From positions 186,001 to 250,000 of the forward strand of contig NZ_JAIBOA010000004.1 in NCBI RefSeq assembly GCF_019458805.1: a DNA stretch of 64,000 nt, read 5' to 3'. This document shows, piece after piece, positions 18,819 to 27,210 of the stretch. Numbering within the stretch: position 1 is the stretch's first letter; every line of letters begins with the position of its first letter. The notes under the pieces were generated by a model that was not told the DNA's origin, made no database searches, and worked only from the letters and a program-made list of their open reading frames with translations. Origin of the DNA: Actinomadura parmotrematis. Lineage in GTDB: Bacteria > Actinomycetota > Actinomycetes > Streptosporangiales > Streptosporangiaceae. Both the position numbers and the translations under genes were made by a program.

Positions 18819-19415
18819 GTGACCGATGATCCCGCTCCCGCCCGGCCGCCGCGCGGCCGCCACGCCCGGCCGGCGAGCCCGATCGGCGGGCGCGGCCCCG
18901 AGGCGTGGCTGCGCCGTTTCGACGCGATGGGCGAGGACGCGCGGCGCCGGTTCTTCCTGGCCGGCGCCGGCGTCGCCACCGCCGTGCTGCTCGGCACTCT
19001 CGCCACCGCCGGGCTCGCCGCCGGCGGCGGGGACCGTCCGGCGCGGGAGGCGGCCCGGTCCGGGGCCGCCGCGCCGCCGCTGGTGGAGCAGCGGGCCGCC
19101 GCCGTCGGCCCCGACGACGTCCCGGACGCGCTCGCGTTCCTGCGCGCGCAGGACGCGGGCGGCGCGACCGTCCGGCACGTCACCGCGGTCCGGCGGAGCG
19201 GCGACTTCCTGCGCGTCTACACCGACCTCGGCGAGGGCGACGAGAACTCGCGCCCCGCCGTGGCGCTCTGCGAGTGGACCGTCCGCTACCTCGCCGGAGA
19301 CGGCGACGCCGCCCCGCGCGTGTTCGTGCACGGGCGGAGCGGCGACAACGGCAGCGTGGTGCTGGCCAATAAGCAGGGCGCGGGCGACGACTGCAAGGTC
19401 GACGAGACGCGCTGA
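18819..19415 (+). CDS. Membrane-anchored hypothetical protein
   Basis: A 198-residue protein with a cytoplasmic N-terminal segment containing RRFDAMGEDARRRFFLAG, one transmembrane helix (about residues 48-70, AGVATAVLLGTLATAGLAAG) and an exported C-terminal domain with two cysteines (CEWTVRYL and DDCKVDETR) that may form a disulphide. I do not recognise the family. I use the GTG at 18819; another in-frame GTG at 18810 adds three residues. It follows hemQ by 75 bp and ends 16 bp before the convergent msrB. Confidence 0.7.
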   Translation: MTDDPAPARPPRGRHARPASPIGGRGPEAWLRRFDAMGEDARRRFFLAGAGVATAVLLGTLATAGLAAGGGDRPAREAARSGAAAPPLVEQRAAAVGPDDVPDALAFLRAQDAGGATVRHVTAVRRSGDFLRVYTDLGEGDENSRPAVALCEWTVRYLAGDGDAAPRVFVHGRSGDNGSVVLANKQGAGDDCKVDETR

Positions 19416-19431
19416 GCGTCGGCGCGGCGGG

Positions 19432-19833
19432 CTATTCGGCGGGCTCCAGGGTCAGGCTGATGCTGTTGATGCAGAACCGGTCGTCGGTCGGCGTCGCGTA
19501 GCCCTCGCCGTGGAAGACGTGCCCGAGGTGGGAGTCACAGACGGCGCAGCGCACCTCGGTGCGCACCATCCCGAGGCTGCGGTCCTCGATCAGCACGACG
19601 TTGTCGGCCTCCGACGGTGCGTAGAACGACGGCCAGCCGCAGTGCGACTCGAACTTGGTGTCGGACCGGAACAGCTCGGTGCCGCAGGCGCGGCAGCGGT
19701 ACACGCCGGTGGTCTTGGTGTCGGTGTACTCGCCGGTGAAGGGGCGCTCGGTGCCCGCCTCGCGCAGCACGTGGAACTCCTCGGGCGACAGCTGGGCGCG
19801 CCATTCCTCGTCGCTCTTGCGGATCTTCTCCAT
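19432..19833 (-). CDS. msrB: Peptide-methionine (R)-S-oxide reductase
   Basis: A 133-residue MsrB that reduces methionine-R-sulphoxide in proteins. The catalytic cysteine is Cys121 in RFCINSISL. The structural zinc site is complete: Cys47 and Cys50 (CRAC) with Cys96 and Cys99 (CAVC). The HCGWPSF and GHVFHGEG segments are typical. It is divergent from the LigD-type polymerase across 88 bp. Length is normal for a single-domain MsrB; no MsrA fusion. Confidence 0.95.
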   Translation of the reverse strand: MEKIRKSDEEWRAQLSPEEFHVLREAGTERPFTGEYTDTKTTGVYRCRACGTELFRSDTKFESHCGWPSFYAPSEADNVVLIEDRSLGMVRTEVRCAVCDSHLGHVFHGEGYATPTDDRFCINSISLTLEPAE

Positions 19834-19921
19834 GGTCCGAAAATACCTCGCCGGGACGCGGTCCTGCCTGTTCGGGCGGCCGGCCGGCCGTTCTGTCGGA
19901 CCCCTGGGCTACCGTGCCGGT

Positions 19922-20974
19922 ATGGCCTCGCCCTTCATCGAGATCCCGGTCGGCGACCGGCTCGTCAAGGTGACCAATCCCGACAAGCCCTACTTCCCCG
20001 AGCGCGGCTACACCAAGCGGATGCTCGTGGAGTACTACCTGGCCGTCGGCGAGGGCGTGCTGCGCGCCACCCGCGACCGGCCCACCACGCTGGAGCGCTG
20101 GCCGTCGGGGGTGTTCGAGGGGGCGAAGCTCGCCACCCGCGCCGACGGCCGCGGCGCCGACGCGTTCTACCAGAAGCGCGCCCCGAAGGGCGCCCCCGAC
20201 TACGTCCGCACGGCCCGCATCGCGTTCCCCTCGGGGCGCTCGGCCGACGAGGTCATGCCGACCGAGCTCGCCGTCATCGCCTGGGCGGCCAACCTCGGCA
20301 CCCTCACCTTCCATCCGTGGCCGGTGCGCGGCGGCGACGTCGACCACCCCGACGAGCTGCGCATCGACCTCGACCCGCAGCCCGGCACGACCTTCGCCGA
20401 CGCCGTCGCGGTCGCGCTCGGCCCGGTCCGCGAGCTGCTCGCCGAGCACGGCCTCACCGGCTTCGTGAAGACCTCCGGCAAGCACGGCGTGCACGTGTAC
20501 GTGCGGCTGGAGCCGCGGTGGACGTTCACCGAGGTGCGGCGGGCGGCGCTGGCGTTCGGCCGCGAGCTGGAGCGCCGCGACCCGTCCCGCGTCACCACCG
20601 CCTGGTGGAAGGAGGAGCGCGGCGAGCAGATCTTCGTCGACTACAACCAGAACGCCCGCGACCGCACGATCGCGTCGGCCTACAGCGTCCGGCCGGTGCC
20701 GGACGCGACGGTCTCGGCGCCGGTCACCTGGGACGAGCTGCCCGACGTGGCCACCGAGGACTTCACCATCGCCACCATGCCCGAGCGGTTCGCCCGCCTC
20801 GGCGACCTGCACGCCGCGATCGACGACCGCGCGTTCGGGCTGGAGGGGCTGCTGGAGCTCGCCGACCGCGACGAGAAGGACCACGGCCTCGGCGACGCGC
20901 CCTACCCGCCCAACTACCCGAAGATGGCGGGCGAGCCGAAGCGCGTCCAGCCGAGCAAGGCCCGCACCGGCTGA
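19922..20974 (+). CDS. LigD-type polymerase/primase domain protein (NHEJ)
   Basis: A stand-alone 350-residue archaeo-eukaryotic primase-like protein equivalent to the polymerase domain of bacterial LigD, which fills gaps during non-homologous end joining. Catalytic Asp149 and Asp151 lie in ELRIDLDPQPGT; the conserved SGKHGVHVYVRL and the late DYNQNARDRTIASAYSVRP are present. No ligase or nuclease domain is attached. A separate ATP-dependent ligase lies at 43126-44208, and Ku is not in the window. A TACCGT box ends 6 bases before the ATG, so the transcript may be leaderless. Confidence 0.92.
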   Translation: MASPFIEIPVGDRLVKVTNPDKPYFPERGYTKRMLVEYYLAVGEGVLRATRDRPTTLERWPSGVFEGAKLATRADGRGADAFYQKRAPKGAPDYVRTARIAFPSGRSADEVMPTELAVIAWAANLGTLTFHPWPVRGGDVDHPDELRIDLDPQPGTTFADAVAVALGPVRELLAEHGLTGFVKTSGKHGVHVYVRLEPRWTFTEVRRAALAFGRELERRDPSRVTTAWWKEERGEQIFVDYNQNARDRTIASAYSVRPVPDATVSAPVTWDELPDVATEDFTIATMPERFARLGDLHAAIDDRAFGLEGLLELADRDEKDHGLGDAPYPPNYPKMAGEPKRVQPSKARTG

Positions 20975-20978
20975 CGGC

Positions 20979-21018
20979 GCCCGCCGTGCCCCGGACGCGC
21001 GTCCGGGGCACGGCGGGC
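20979..21018. terminator. 40-bp perfect palindrome, bidirectional terminator
   Basis: A perfect 20+20-bp inverted repeat with no spacer (starts GCCCGCCGTGCC, centre GACGC/GCGTC) lies between the convergent polymerase and S15 peptidase genes. It would fold into the same very stable hairpin on both strands. There is no T-run, as is common for actinobacterial terminators. Confidence 0.7.
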
Positions 21019-21042
21019 GGTACCGGCCAGTTGGTGTACCGG

Positions 21043-23001
21043 CTAGCGCAGGTCCTTCTCCTGCCGGGGCAGGACGGGCCGCGCCGGGCCCTGCCAGGTG
21101 GTGAGGCCCTTCGGCGCCACCAGCGACGGGTCGGCGGTGGCCGGGCCGGCGGTGACGGGGACGGTCACCGACGATCCGGCGAGGTCCACGGTGACCTTGG
21201 CGCCGGTCGGGGTGTCCTCGTTGTAGTCCCCGTCGGTGCCGGCGAGGACGAGGGCGAGGCGGTGGCCCTTGGCGAAGACGTAGTCCTGCGCGAGGTCCTG
21301 CCACTTCACCGAGTAGTACTTTCCGGGAGTCAGCGGCGTCTGGCGGCTGAGCGAGACGCGGTTCTGGGCGTCCATCCAGCCGCGGGCGACGACGTTGACG
21401 TCGGAGGTCACCGTCCTGATCTGCGTCTGCCGGTAGCAGGCGTCGTCGTAGGCGGTGCTCTCGCCGTGGCAGTCCTCGGTGGCGAGGGTGCGGATGCCCG
21501 AGCCGGGGCCGAGGTAGTCCACGCGGGTGGCGGTGCCGTAGTCGACGAGCAGGGCGGTGAGGTTGGCGGCGGGCTTGTCCAGGCTGATCCGCAGGTTCGC
21601 CGTCGGCCGCCCGGACAGGCGGGCGTCGACCGGCAGCGGCGCCGAGACGTAGGCGAGCCGGTAGGGCAGCGTCGCGGTCGGGTCGGCGACCATCTCCTGC
21701 TCGGGGTGGCCGTAGCCGGTGGTGCCGGCGTCGTCGGTGAAGGTCCCGGTGGCGCCCCGGGCGGCGGGCTTCAGGCCGAGCGAGCCGTCGGCGGCGGGCC
21801 GCACGGCGACCGGCAGCGTCCGCGCGGGCCAGTCGGCCTGGGTGACCCACCGGTCGGGGCCGAGCTGGACGTCGGCGCGCGGCTGCTCCAGCACGTCGTT
21901 GTCGATCTTGTAGAGCTCGTGGTCGAACCACCGGTGCAGGGTGTCGACCCACTGGTCGCGGCGGATGTCGAAGGGGTCGACGTGGCCGGTCTGCGACAGC
22001 CACACCTTGCGGCGGACGCCGTTCGCGGCGAGGCCCTTCCACCATTCGGCGAAGTGGTCGGTCTTGACGTTCAGGTCGTTCAGGCCGTGGTAGGCGAACA
22101 CGCTGGCCCGCACGTTGCGGACGTCGCCGATCGTGCCGTGGCGGTAGTTCGCGGTGGCCCAGTAGGCGTTGTAGTCGCCGGTCTCGTCCTCCTCGGCGCG
22201 GCCCATGGCGTCGCGGACGGCCTGGCATTTGGCGGGCGGGTCGGTGTCCACGACCTCGGCGAGGTAGGGCTGGTAGCCGTTGGCGTACTTGACGCCGTTC
22301 ATGCGGCTGTAGTCGTACCAGCTGCTGATCGCCGAGATCGGCACGATGGTCTCCAGGCCGCGCACGCCGGTGGAGGCGACGCCGTTGGCCAGGGTGCCGT
22401 CGTAGGACTTGCCGATCATGCCGGTGCGGCCGGTCGTCCAGCTCGCCTTCACCGGCGTCCCGGCGGCGGTGACGGCCTCGCCGCGGCCGTTCAGCCAGTC
22501 GATGACGGCCTTGACGCCGAGCACGTCGGAGGGGCCGCCGGTGGACGGGCAGCCCTCGGAGCGGGCGGTCCCGGCCATGTCGACGGCGAGGAAGGCGTAG
22601 CCGCGCGGGACGAAGTAGTTGTCGTAGAACAGCGGGAACTTCTGCGGGTTCCCGGCGGCGTCGTAGGTCTTGCGCTCGCCCTCGTTGCCGCGCCCGAGGT
22701 TGTCGTAGTACGGGCTGGCATCCATGATCACCGGGACCTTGAGGTCCCGCCCGCTCTCCTTGGGGCGCACGATGTCGACGTTGACGAGGTCGCGCTTCCC
22801 GTCGCCGTCGCCGTCGAGCGGGGAGCGGACGTACACGTGCTCGCGGATCGCGTCCGCGTAGGAGAAGGCGGGCTGCGTGGCGCCGTCCTTCACCACGATC
22901 TTCGGGGCCGGCGCGGCGGCGGCGGTGCCGTTCACCGACAGGGCCGCGGCCAGCGTGGCGGCGGCGAGCGCGGCCGTCCATCTCAGGGAGCGCCTGGGCA
23001 A
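21043..23001 (-). CDS. Secreted Xaa-Pro dipeptidyl-peptidase (S15 family)
   Basis: A 652-residue exported serine peptidase of the CocE/NonD-S15 class that releases Xaa-Pro dipeptides. A signal peptide covers about residues 1-28 (hydrophobic TAALAAATLAAALS, then an Ala-rich cleavage region). The nucleophile Ser is in GMIGKSYDGTLANG, and the catalytic His is probably in LSQTGHVDPFDIRR. The C-terminal jelly-roll domain holds the RVDYLGPGSG and GWMDAQNRVSLSRQ segments. The TTG start at 23001 has a GGAGG six bases upstream and places the signal correctly. It is monocistronic, with palindromic terminators at its 3' side. Confidence 0.9.
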   Translation of the reverse strand: MPRRSLRWTAALAAATLAAALSVNGTAAAAPAPKIVVKDGATQPAFSYADAIREHVYVRSPLDGDGDGKRDLVNVDIVRPKESGRDLKVPVIMDASPYYDNLGRGNEGERKTYDAAGNPQKFPLFYDNYFVPRGYAFLAVDMAGTARSEGCPSTGGPSDVLGVKAVIDWLNGRGEAVTAAGTPVKASWTTGRTGMIGKSYDGTLANGVASTGVRGLETIVPISAISSWYDYSRMNGVKYANGYQPYLAEVVDTDPPAKCQAVRDAMGRAEEDETGDYNAYWATANYRHGTIGDVRNVRASVFAYHGLNDLNVKTDHFAEWWKGLAANGVRRKVWLSQTGHVDPFDIRRDQWVDTLHRWFDHELYKIDNDVLEQPRADVQLGPDRWVTQADWPARTLPVAVRPAADGSLGLKPAARGATGTFTDDAGTTGYGHPEQEMVADPTATLPYRLAYVSAPLPVDARLSGRPTANLRISLDKPAANLTALLVDYGTATRVDYLGPGSGIRTLATEDCHGESTAYDDACYRQTQIRTVTSDVNVVARGWMDAQNRVSLSRQTPLTPGKYYSVKWQDLAQDYVFAKGHRLALVLAGTDGDYNEDTPTGAKVTVDLAGSSVTVPVTAGPATADPSLVAPKGLTTWQGPARPVLPRQEKDLR

Positions 23002-23241
23002 CCCGCACCTCCGGGGGAGTCCGAGGGGAGATGATCCGTACGGGCTCACGGTCCTCGCCGCGGCGGCGGCCGTAAACGGGTGCGGGCAAGGAAGTCCGCC
23101 CGCTTTTGGGCACAATTTGCCGTTGCGCACCGCGCTGGCCAGCCGGAACGTCCGTTGCGGACGATCCGCGATCGAACAGGTGAGTGAGCGCCCCGAAAAG
23201 GGGCACCCCTCCGCATGATCGCCACGACCTGGGAGGACGTC

Positions 23242-23430
23242 ATGGGCTGGAGCTACCGCAAGTCGTTCAAGATGGGCCCCGTCAAGATCAACCTGTCCCG
23301 GCACGGCGTCGGGCACAGCGTCGGCGGCCGCGCCGGCCGGGTGACCACCAGCGCCGACGGCCGCAAGACGATGACGCTGCGCATCCCCGGCACCGGGATC
23401 TCCTGGCGCCGCCAGATCAAGAGCCGCTGA
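23242..23430 (+). CDS. DUF4236 small protein
   Basis: A 62-residue protein typical of DUF4236: it begins MGWSYRKSFKMGPVKINLS, followed by the glycine-rich GVGHSVGGRAGRVT and PGTGISWRRQ. Its function is unknown; in other genomes the domain occurs at the N-terminus of predicted membrane or stress proteins. ATG chosen because GGGAGG lies 5 bases upstream; an in-frame ATG at 23215 is unlikely. Convergent with leuA. Confidence 0.85.
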   Translation: MGWSYRKSFKMGPVKINLSRHGVGHSVGGRAGRVTTSADGRKTMTLRIPGTGISWRRQIKSR

Positions 23431-23459
23431 TGGCCCGGCGGCGGCCGCCGTGCGCGCGG

Positions 23460-23497
23460 CCGGGGCGGGCCGGACCACCGGGTCCGGCCCGCCCCGG
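23460..23497. terminator. Bidirectional terminator hairpin between DUF4236 and leuA
   Basis: A perfect 17-bp inverted repeat (23460-23476 with 23481-23497, 4-base loop ACCG) lies between two convergent genes. Very GC-rich and without T-tract; acts on both strands if functional. Confidence 0.7.
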
Positions 23498-23505
23498 CGC
23501 ACCCG

Positions 23506-25275
23506 TCAGGCGCGGGCGCGGTTGACCGCCGACAGCACGGCCCGCACCGACGCCGTCAGCACCGAGGTGTCCTGCCCGGCGCCCCAGCACGTCACCCCGT
23601 CCACGCGGCACTCGGCGTAGGCGACGGCGGCGGCGTTCTGGCCCGGCTCGACGGTGTGCTCGGAGTAGTCCAGGACGTCGACCCGGACGCCCGCCCCGGC
23701 CAGCGCGGCGGTGAGCGCGTCCAGCGGGCCGTTGCCGGTGCCGGTGTGCTCGCGCTCGGTCCCGCCGGTCCGCAGCGTGCCGGTGAAGTCGTGGCGCGCC
23801 GGGCCGGTGCTCGCCGTCCGCCACCCCACCAGCTCGACCGGGCCGCCGTCCGCGCGGTCCAGGTACTCGGCGCGGAACAGCTCCCACAGCTCCTTGGCCG
23901 TCACCTCCTCGCCGCTGTCGTCGGTGGCCCGCTGCACGACCTTGGAGAACTCGATCTGCAGGCGGCGCGGCAGGTCCAGGCCGTGCCCGGTCTGCAGCAG
24001 GTAGGCGATCCCGCCCTTGCCGGACTGGCTGTTGACGCGGATCACCGCCTCGTAGTCGCGGCCGACGTCCGCCGGGTCGATCGGCAGGTAGGGCACCTCC
24101 CACGGCGCCTCGCCGGCCGGCACGCCGAGCTCGGCGGCGCGCGCGGCGTGGTGCGCCATGCCCTTGCGGATGGCGTCCTGGTGGGTGCCGGAGAACGCGG
24201 TGTAGACGAGGTCGCCGCCGTAGGGGTGGCGCGGGTGCACCGGCAGCCGGTTGCAGTGCTCGACGGTGCGGCGGACCTCGTCGATGTCGGACAGGTCGAT
24301 CCGCGGGTCGACGCCCTGCGCGTGCAGGTTCAGCGCGAGCGTGACCAGGTCGACGTTGCCGGTCCGCTCGCCGTTGCCGAACAGGCAGCCCTCCACCCGC
24401 TGCGCGCCGGCGAGCAGCGCCAGCTCGGCGCAGGCGACGCCGGTGCCGCGGTCGTTGTGCGGGTGCACCGACAGGATCACCGCGTCGCGGCGGGCCAGGT
24501 GGCGGTGCATGTACTCGATCTGGTCGGCGTACACGTTCGGGGTGGCGATCTCCACCGTCGCCGGCAGGTTCAGGATCACCGGCCGGTCGGGGGAGGCGTC
24601 CCAGAGCGCGGTCACGCCGTCGCAGACCTCCAGGACGTAGTCCGGCTCGGTCAGGTTGAACACCTCGGGCGAGAACTCGAACCGGACGCCCGGCCGGTCC
24701 CCGGCGAGCCGCCCGACCAGCGCCGCCCCGTCCATGATCAGCCGGTGCACCCCGGCGCGGTCGCGGCCGAGCACCACGTCCCGCCAGACGGGCGCGGTCG
24801 CGGTGTACAGGTGCACGACGGCGCGCGGCACCCCCTCGATCGAGGCGAAGGTGCGCTCGATCAGCTCGGGGACGGCCGGGGTGAACACCACGATCGTCAC
24901 GTCGTCGGGGACGGCGCCGGGGGCGGCGAGGCGCCGCACGAAGTCGAAGTCGGCCTGGCTCGCCGACGGGTAGCCGACCTCGATCTCCTTGAAGCCCATG
25001 ACCGTCTGCAGGTCGAACATGCGCTGCTTGCGGGCCGGGTCCATCGGCTCGGCGAGCGCCTGGTTGCCGTCGCGCAGGTCCACCGGCACCCACAGGGGCG
25101 CTTCGGTGATGCGCGCGGACGGCCAGGACCGCGCGGCGTCCGGTACGGCGACGCGCTCGTGCGCGGGCCGGTAGCGGTGGGACGGCATCGCGCTGCCGCG
25201 CTGGGGGTTCCAGAAGGGGGCGCCGTCGGGGACGGGGCCGGCGGGCGTGCGCAGGGCGGGAGAGCTGGAGCTCAC
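23506..25275 (-). CDS. leuA: 2-isopropylmalate synthase
   Basis: A 589-residue LeuA (actinobacterial long form) that condenses acetyl-CoA with 2-oxoisovalerate, the first committed leucine step. The catalytic TIM barrel shows the metal site [14 protein letters not shown] and the [10 protein letters not shown] loop; [13 protein letters not shown] leads into the C-terminal regulatory domain where leucine feedback acts (about residues 460-589). The GTG at 25275 has AAGGA seven bases upstream; an in-frame ATG at 25293 is possible and would add six residues. Its 5' leader contains a leucine-rich peptide and alternative hairpins (25294-25409), so expression is probably set by ribosome-mediated attenuation. 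Confidence 0.95.
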   Translation of the reverse strand: MSSSSPALRTPAGPVPDGAPFWNPQRGSAMPSHRYRPAHERVAVPDAARSWPSARITEAPLWVPVDLRDGNQALAEPMDPARKQRMFDLQTVMGFKEIEVGYPSASQADFDFVRRLAAPGAVPDDVTIVVFTPAVPELIERTFASIEGVPRAVVHLYTATAPVWRDVVLGRDRAGVHRLIMDGAALVGRLAGDRPGVRFEFSPEVFNLTEPDYVLEVCDGVTALWDASPDRPVILNLPATVEIATPNVYADQIEYMHRHLARRDAVILSVHPHNDRGTGVACAELALLAGAQRVEGCLFGNGERTGNVDLVTLALNLHAQGVDPRIDLSDIDEVRRTVEHCNRLPVHPRHPYGGDLVYTAFSGTHQDAIRKGMAHHAARAAELGVPAGEAPWEVPYLPIDPADVGRDYEAVIRVNSQSGKGGIAYLLQTGHGLDLPRRLQIEFSKVVQRATDDSGEEVTAKELWELFRAEYLDRADGGPVELVGWRTASTGPARHDFTGTLRTGGTEREHTGTGNGPLDALTAALAGAGVRVDVLDYSEHTVEPGQNAAAVAYAECRVDGVTCWGAGQDTSVLTASVRAVLSAVNRARA

Positions 25276-25293
25276 GTGGGGTTCCTTCGTCAT

Positions 25294-25380
25294 GCCTGGA
25301 GGGGGACGGGATCCGTCCCGGGACTCGACCGGCAGCACCGGACCCCGCGGCGGGGTGCCGGCCGTCAGGCCCCGCCGCGG
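25294..25380 (-). promoter_or_regulatory. leuA attenuator (mutually exclusive hairpins)
   Basis: The mRNA region after and within the leader peptide can fold in alternative ways. The leader codons Arg-Arg-Gly-Gly (25370-25380) are complementary over 11 bases to 25345-25355. That same segment can instead form its own hairpin (ACCCCG-CCG-CGGGGT) nested in a wider CCGGCACC/GGTGCTGCCGG stem. A further stem GGGACGG-ATC-CCGTCCC lies just before leuA. This is the usual geometry of a leucine-codon attenuator. There is no T-run, so the terminator stem or RBS sequestration is not proven. Confidence 0.65.
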
Positions 25381-25409
25381 CGACCGAGAAGGAGGACGCG
25401 CCACGTCAT
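25365..25409 (-). CDS. leuL: Leucine leader peptide
   Basis: A 14-residue [17 protein letters not shown], containing three consecutive Leu codons (CTC CTT CTC). It sits 90 bp upstream of leuA. A TAGGTT box ends 7 bases before its ATG, so the transcript most likely starts at the ATG itself (leaderless leader peptide). When leucyl-tRNA is scarce, ribosomes stalled on the Leu triplet would cover the Arg/Gly codons and shift pairing of the downstream stems. Leucine leader peptides before leuA are established in actinobacteria; this one is read directly here. Confidence 0.8.
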   Translation of the reverse strand: MTWRVLLLGRRGGA

Positions 25410-25416
25410 GGGGAGT

Positions 25417-25446
25417 AACCTAGCCACCTCTCAGCTCCTCAGACAA
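25417..25446 (-). promoter_or_regulatory. Promoter of the leuL-leuA transcript
   Basis: On the minus strand TTGTCT (25446-25441), an 18-bp spacer and TAGGTT (25422-25417) resemble a sigma-70 promoter with a predicted start at about 25409, the leuL ATG. The spacer contains CTGAG-GAG-CTGAG, a direct repeat that might also bind the divergent GntR protein. Confidence 0.55.
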
Positions 25447-25465
25447 GTGGGAAGATCGCCGAACC

Positions 25466-26167
25466 ATGCCGCTGCCGCCGCTCCGCCCCAGTCCCCTCGT
25501 CGCCCAGGCGGCCGCCCGCCTGCGTGGGCAGATCGCCGCGGGGGAGTGGCCCGTCGGCGCGAAGCTGCCGGGGGAGGCCACCCTCGCCCGCGAGCTCGGG
25601 GTGGGGCGCTCCACCGTCCGCGAGGCGATCCGCGAGCTCGCCGGCGCCGGGCTCGTGCGGGCCCGGCAGGGCGCCGGCGTCTACGTCGTCGCGACCGAGC
25701 CCGGCGAGGACTGGAGCGCCCGGCTGCGCCGCGCGTCGGTGGCCGACGTCTACGAGATCCGCATGATGGTCGAGGTGCGCGCCGCCGAGCTCGCCGCCGG
25801 GCGGCGCACCCGCGCCGACCTCGCCCGCATGGACCGCGCGCTCGCCGCCCGCGACCGCGCCTTCGCCGGCCCCGACGACGCCGCCCTCGTCGACGCCGAC
25901 ATCGCGCTGCACGTCGCGGTCGTCGAGGCCGCGCACAACCCGCTGCTGACCGACCTGTTCGCCGGGTTCGCCCCGGTCCTGCGGGAGGGCCTGCTGGACC
26001 TCGTCCGGCTGGTGGACGTGCGCGCGTCCGACGCCGCCCACGGCCGCACCGCGCACGCCGGCCTGGTGGACTCCGTCCGCGCCCGCGACCCCGGGGCCGC
26101 CCGCCGCACCGTCGAGGCCGAGCTGCGGCGCACCCTGGACGCCCTGGGCGCGCTGCCGGGCCGCTGA
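25466..26167 (+). CDS. GntR family regulator (FadR/FCD subfamily)
   Basis: A 233-residue regulator with an N-terminal winged helix (GEATLARELGVGRSTVREAIRELAGAGLV, about residues 40-68) and a C-terminal FCD ligand-binding domain whose metal-binding pattern is partly visible (EIRMMVEVRAAELAA, DADIALHVAVVEAAHN, HAGLVDSVRARD). It is divergent from leuL-leuA with only 56 bp between start codons, so it may regulate itself and perhaps leuA, but relatives of this type more often control catabolic or transport genes. Ligand unknown. Confidence 0.88.
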   Translation: MPLPPLRPSPLVAQAAARLRGQIAAGEWPVGAKLPGEATLARELGVGRSTVREAIRELAGAGLVRARQGAGVYVVATEPGEDWSARLRRASVADVYEIRMMVEVRAAELAAGRRTRADLARMDRALAARDRAFAGPDDAALVDADIALHVAVVEAAHNPLLTDLFAGFAPVLREGLLDLVRLVDVRASDAAHGRTAHAGLVDSVRARDPGAARRTVEAELRRTLDALGALPGR

Positions 26168-26193
26168 CCGGCCCGCCGGACCGGACGTCCTTT

Positions 26194-26221
26194 TTGTCGC
26201 AATCGTCGGAGTCCGTAGAGT
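26194..26221 (+). promoter_or_regulatory. Promoter for a leaderless GNAT transcript
   Basis: TTGTCG (26194-26199), 16-bp spacer and TAGAGT (26216-26221). The expected start falls on the GTG at 26228, so translation would be leaderless. Confidence 0.5.
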
Positions 26222-26227
26222 GGGGGC

Positions 26228-26725
26228 GTGGAGATCACGCCCCTGCTGCCCGAGCACGCCGACCAGGTCCTCGCCATCTTCCAGGCCGGCGTCGACGGCG
26301 GCAACGCCACCTTCGACACCGCCGCCCCCACCTGGGAGCACTTCTCGGCGGCCAAGCTGCCCGACCACCGCCTCGTCGCGGTGGAGGACGGCCGCGTCCT
26401 CGGCTGGGTCGCGCTCGCGCCGATCTCCGCCCGCCCGGTGTTCGCCGGCGTCGCCGAGGTGTCGATCTACATCGACCCGGGCGCGCAGGGCCGCGGCGTC
26501 GGCCGCGCGCTGCTCGCCGCCGTCATCGACTCCAGCGAGCGCGGCGGCCTGTGGACGCTCCAGGCCGGCATCTTCCCCGAGAATGCCGCGAGCCTTGCCC
26601 TGCACGAGAAGCACGGCTTCCGCACCATCGGCGTGCGCGAGCGCATGGCCCGCCACGACTTCAAGGGCGCCTCCCGCTGGCGCGACGTCGTCTTCCTCGA
26701 GCGCCGCAGCCCCGTCGTCGACTGA
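26228..26725 (+). CDS. GNAT acetyltransferase, phosphinothricin-acetyltransferase-like
   Basis: A 165-residue GCN5-related N-acetyltransferase. The acetyl-CoA loop is GAQGRGVGRALLAAVI (about residues 88-103); FQAGVDGGNATFDTAAPTWEHF and LHEKHGFRTIGVRERM resemble the Pat/MddA group that acetylates phosphinothricin or methionine-derived substrates. Whether it confers resistance is not evident. Its TGA stop is the first base triplet of a nested palindromic repeat (26723-26824), which may therefore serve as its terminator. Confidence 0.85.
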   Translation: MEITPLLPEHADQVLAIFQAGVDGGNATFDTAAPTWEHFSAAKLPDHRLVAVEDGRVLGWVALAPISARPVFAGVAEVSIYIDPGAQGRGVGRALLAAVIDSSERGGLWTLQAGIFPENAASLALHEKHGFRTIGVRERMARHDFKGASRWRDVVFLERRSPVVD

Positions 26726-26824
26726 CCCCCCGGTCACCGTCCGTCGAGATGCGGCGTGTTGGGCACTTTCGATCTTCGAAGTGCCCAACACGCCGCAAGT
26801 CGACGAATAATGACCGGGTGGTCA
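26723..26824. repeat. Nested palindromic repeat, copy 1
   Basis: Outer arms TGACCCCCCGGTCA (26723-26736) and TGACCGGGTGGTCA (26811-26824) enclose a long inner inverted repeat: 26742-26768 pairs with 26779-26805 at 25 of 27 positions, with a 10-base loop. The inner core contains GCGGCGTGTTG/CAACACGCCGC. The same architecture recurs at 58171-58272 with different loop and flank bases. It begins at the stop codon of the GNAT gene. It may be a MITE or REP-type element, or a strong terminator module. Confidence 0.75.
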
Positions 26825-26905
26825 TGGGAGTGGGGGCGGTCGGGCGGACTGGAGTGGATCATCGGGGGTAGGGGCAGGGCGACGGTTCGTCCCCCGGGAG
26901 GTCCC

Positions 26906-27124
26906 ATGAGTTCACCGTCCCCGTCCGACCAGGCGCAGGCCGAGGCCCGCACCGCACTGCTCCGCGCCATCGCCCGGCAGGCCGCCGAGATGGCCGACGA
27001 CCCGGGCTCCCGCGACGCGGCGTCGCTGGCCAACCTCGCGCACGCCTACGCCGCCGTCGTCTCGGCGGTCGACGCCGAGACCGTCGTCGCCGCCGCGCCC
27101 CTGGGACCGTCCGGTCTCGCCTGA
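26906..27124 (+). CDS. Small hypothetical protein
   Basis: A 72-residue, alanine-rich helical protein (RTALLRAIARQAAEMADD, then LANLAHAYAAVVSAVD). GGGAGG lies 6 bases before the ATG. It resembles small actinobacterial proteins of unknown function; no membrane segment or motif is seen. It stands alone between the palindromic repeat and an esterase gene. Confidence 0.65.
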   Translation: MSSPSPSDQAQAEARTALLRAIARQAAEMADDPGSRDAASLANLAHAYAAVVSAVDAETVVAAAPLGPSGLA

Positions 27125-27210
27125 GGGCCCGGCCCCGGACCCCGACGCGGTGGGCGGCCTTCGGGTTGACAGCGGGGCGGGGGCGGCGGCCTGATCCGGT
27201 CGTGATGTGC

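Noticed and set aside
18826..23034. A 1402-codon open frame and other very long open frames on the strand opposite real genes (for example 279-2351 and 30259-32145).
   Set aside because: In DNA this GC-rich, stop codons are rare in shadow frames. Their translations are low-complexity Arg/Ala/Gly/Pro sequence without domains, and each is antisense to a well-supported gene.
25294..25409. T-box riboswitch before leuA.
   Set aside because: No T-box consensus or specifier-loop features were seen; the Leu-codon leader ORF explains the region better.
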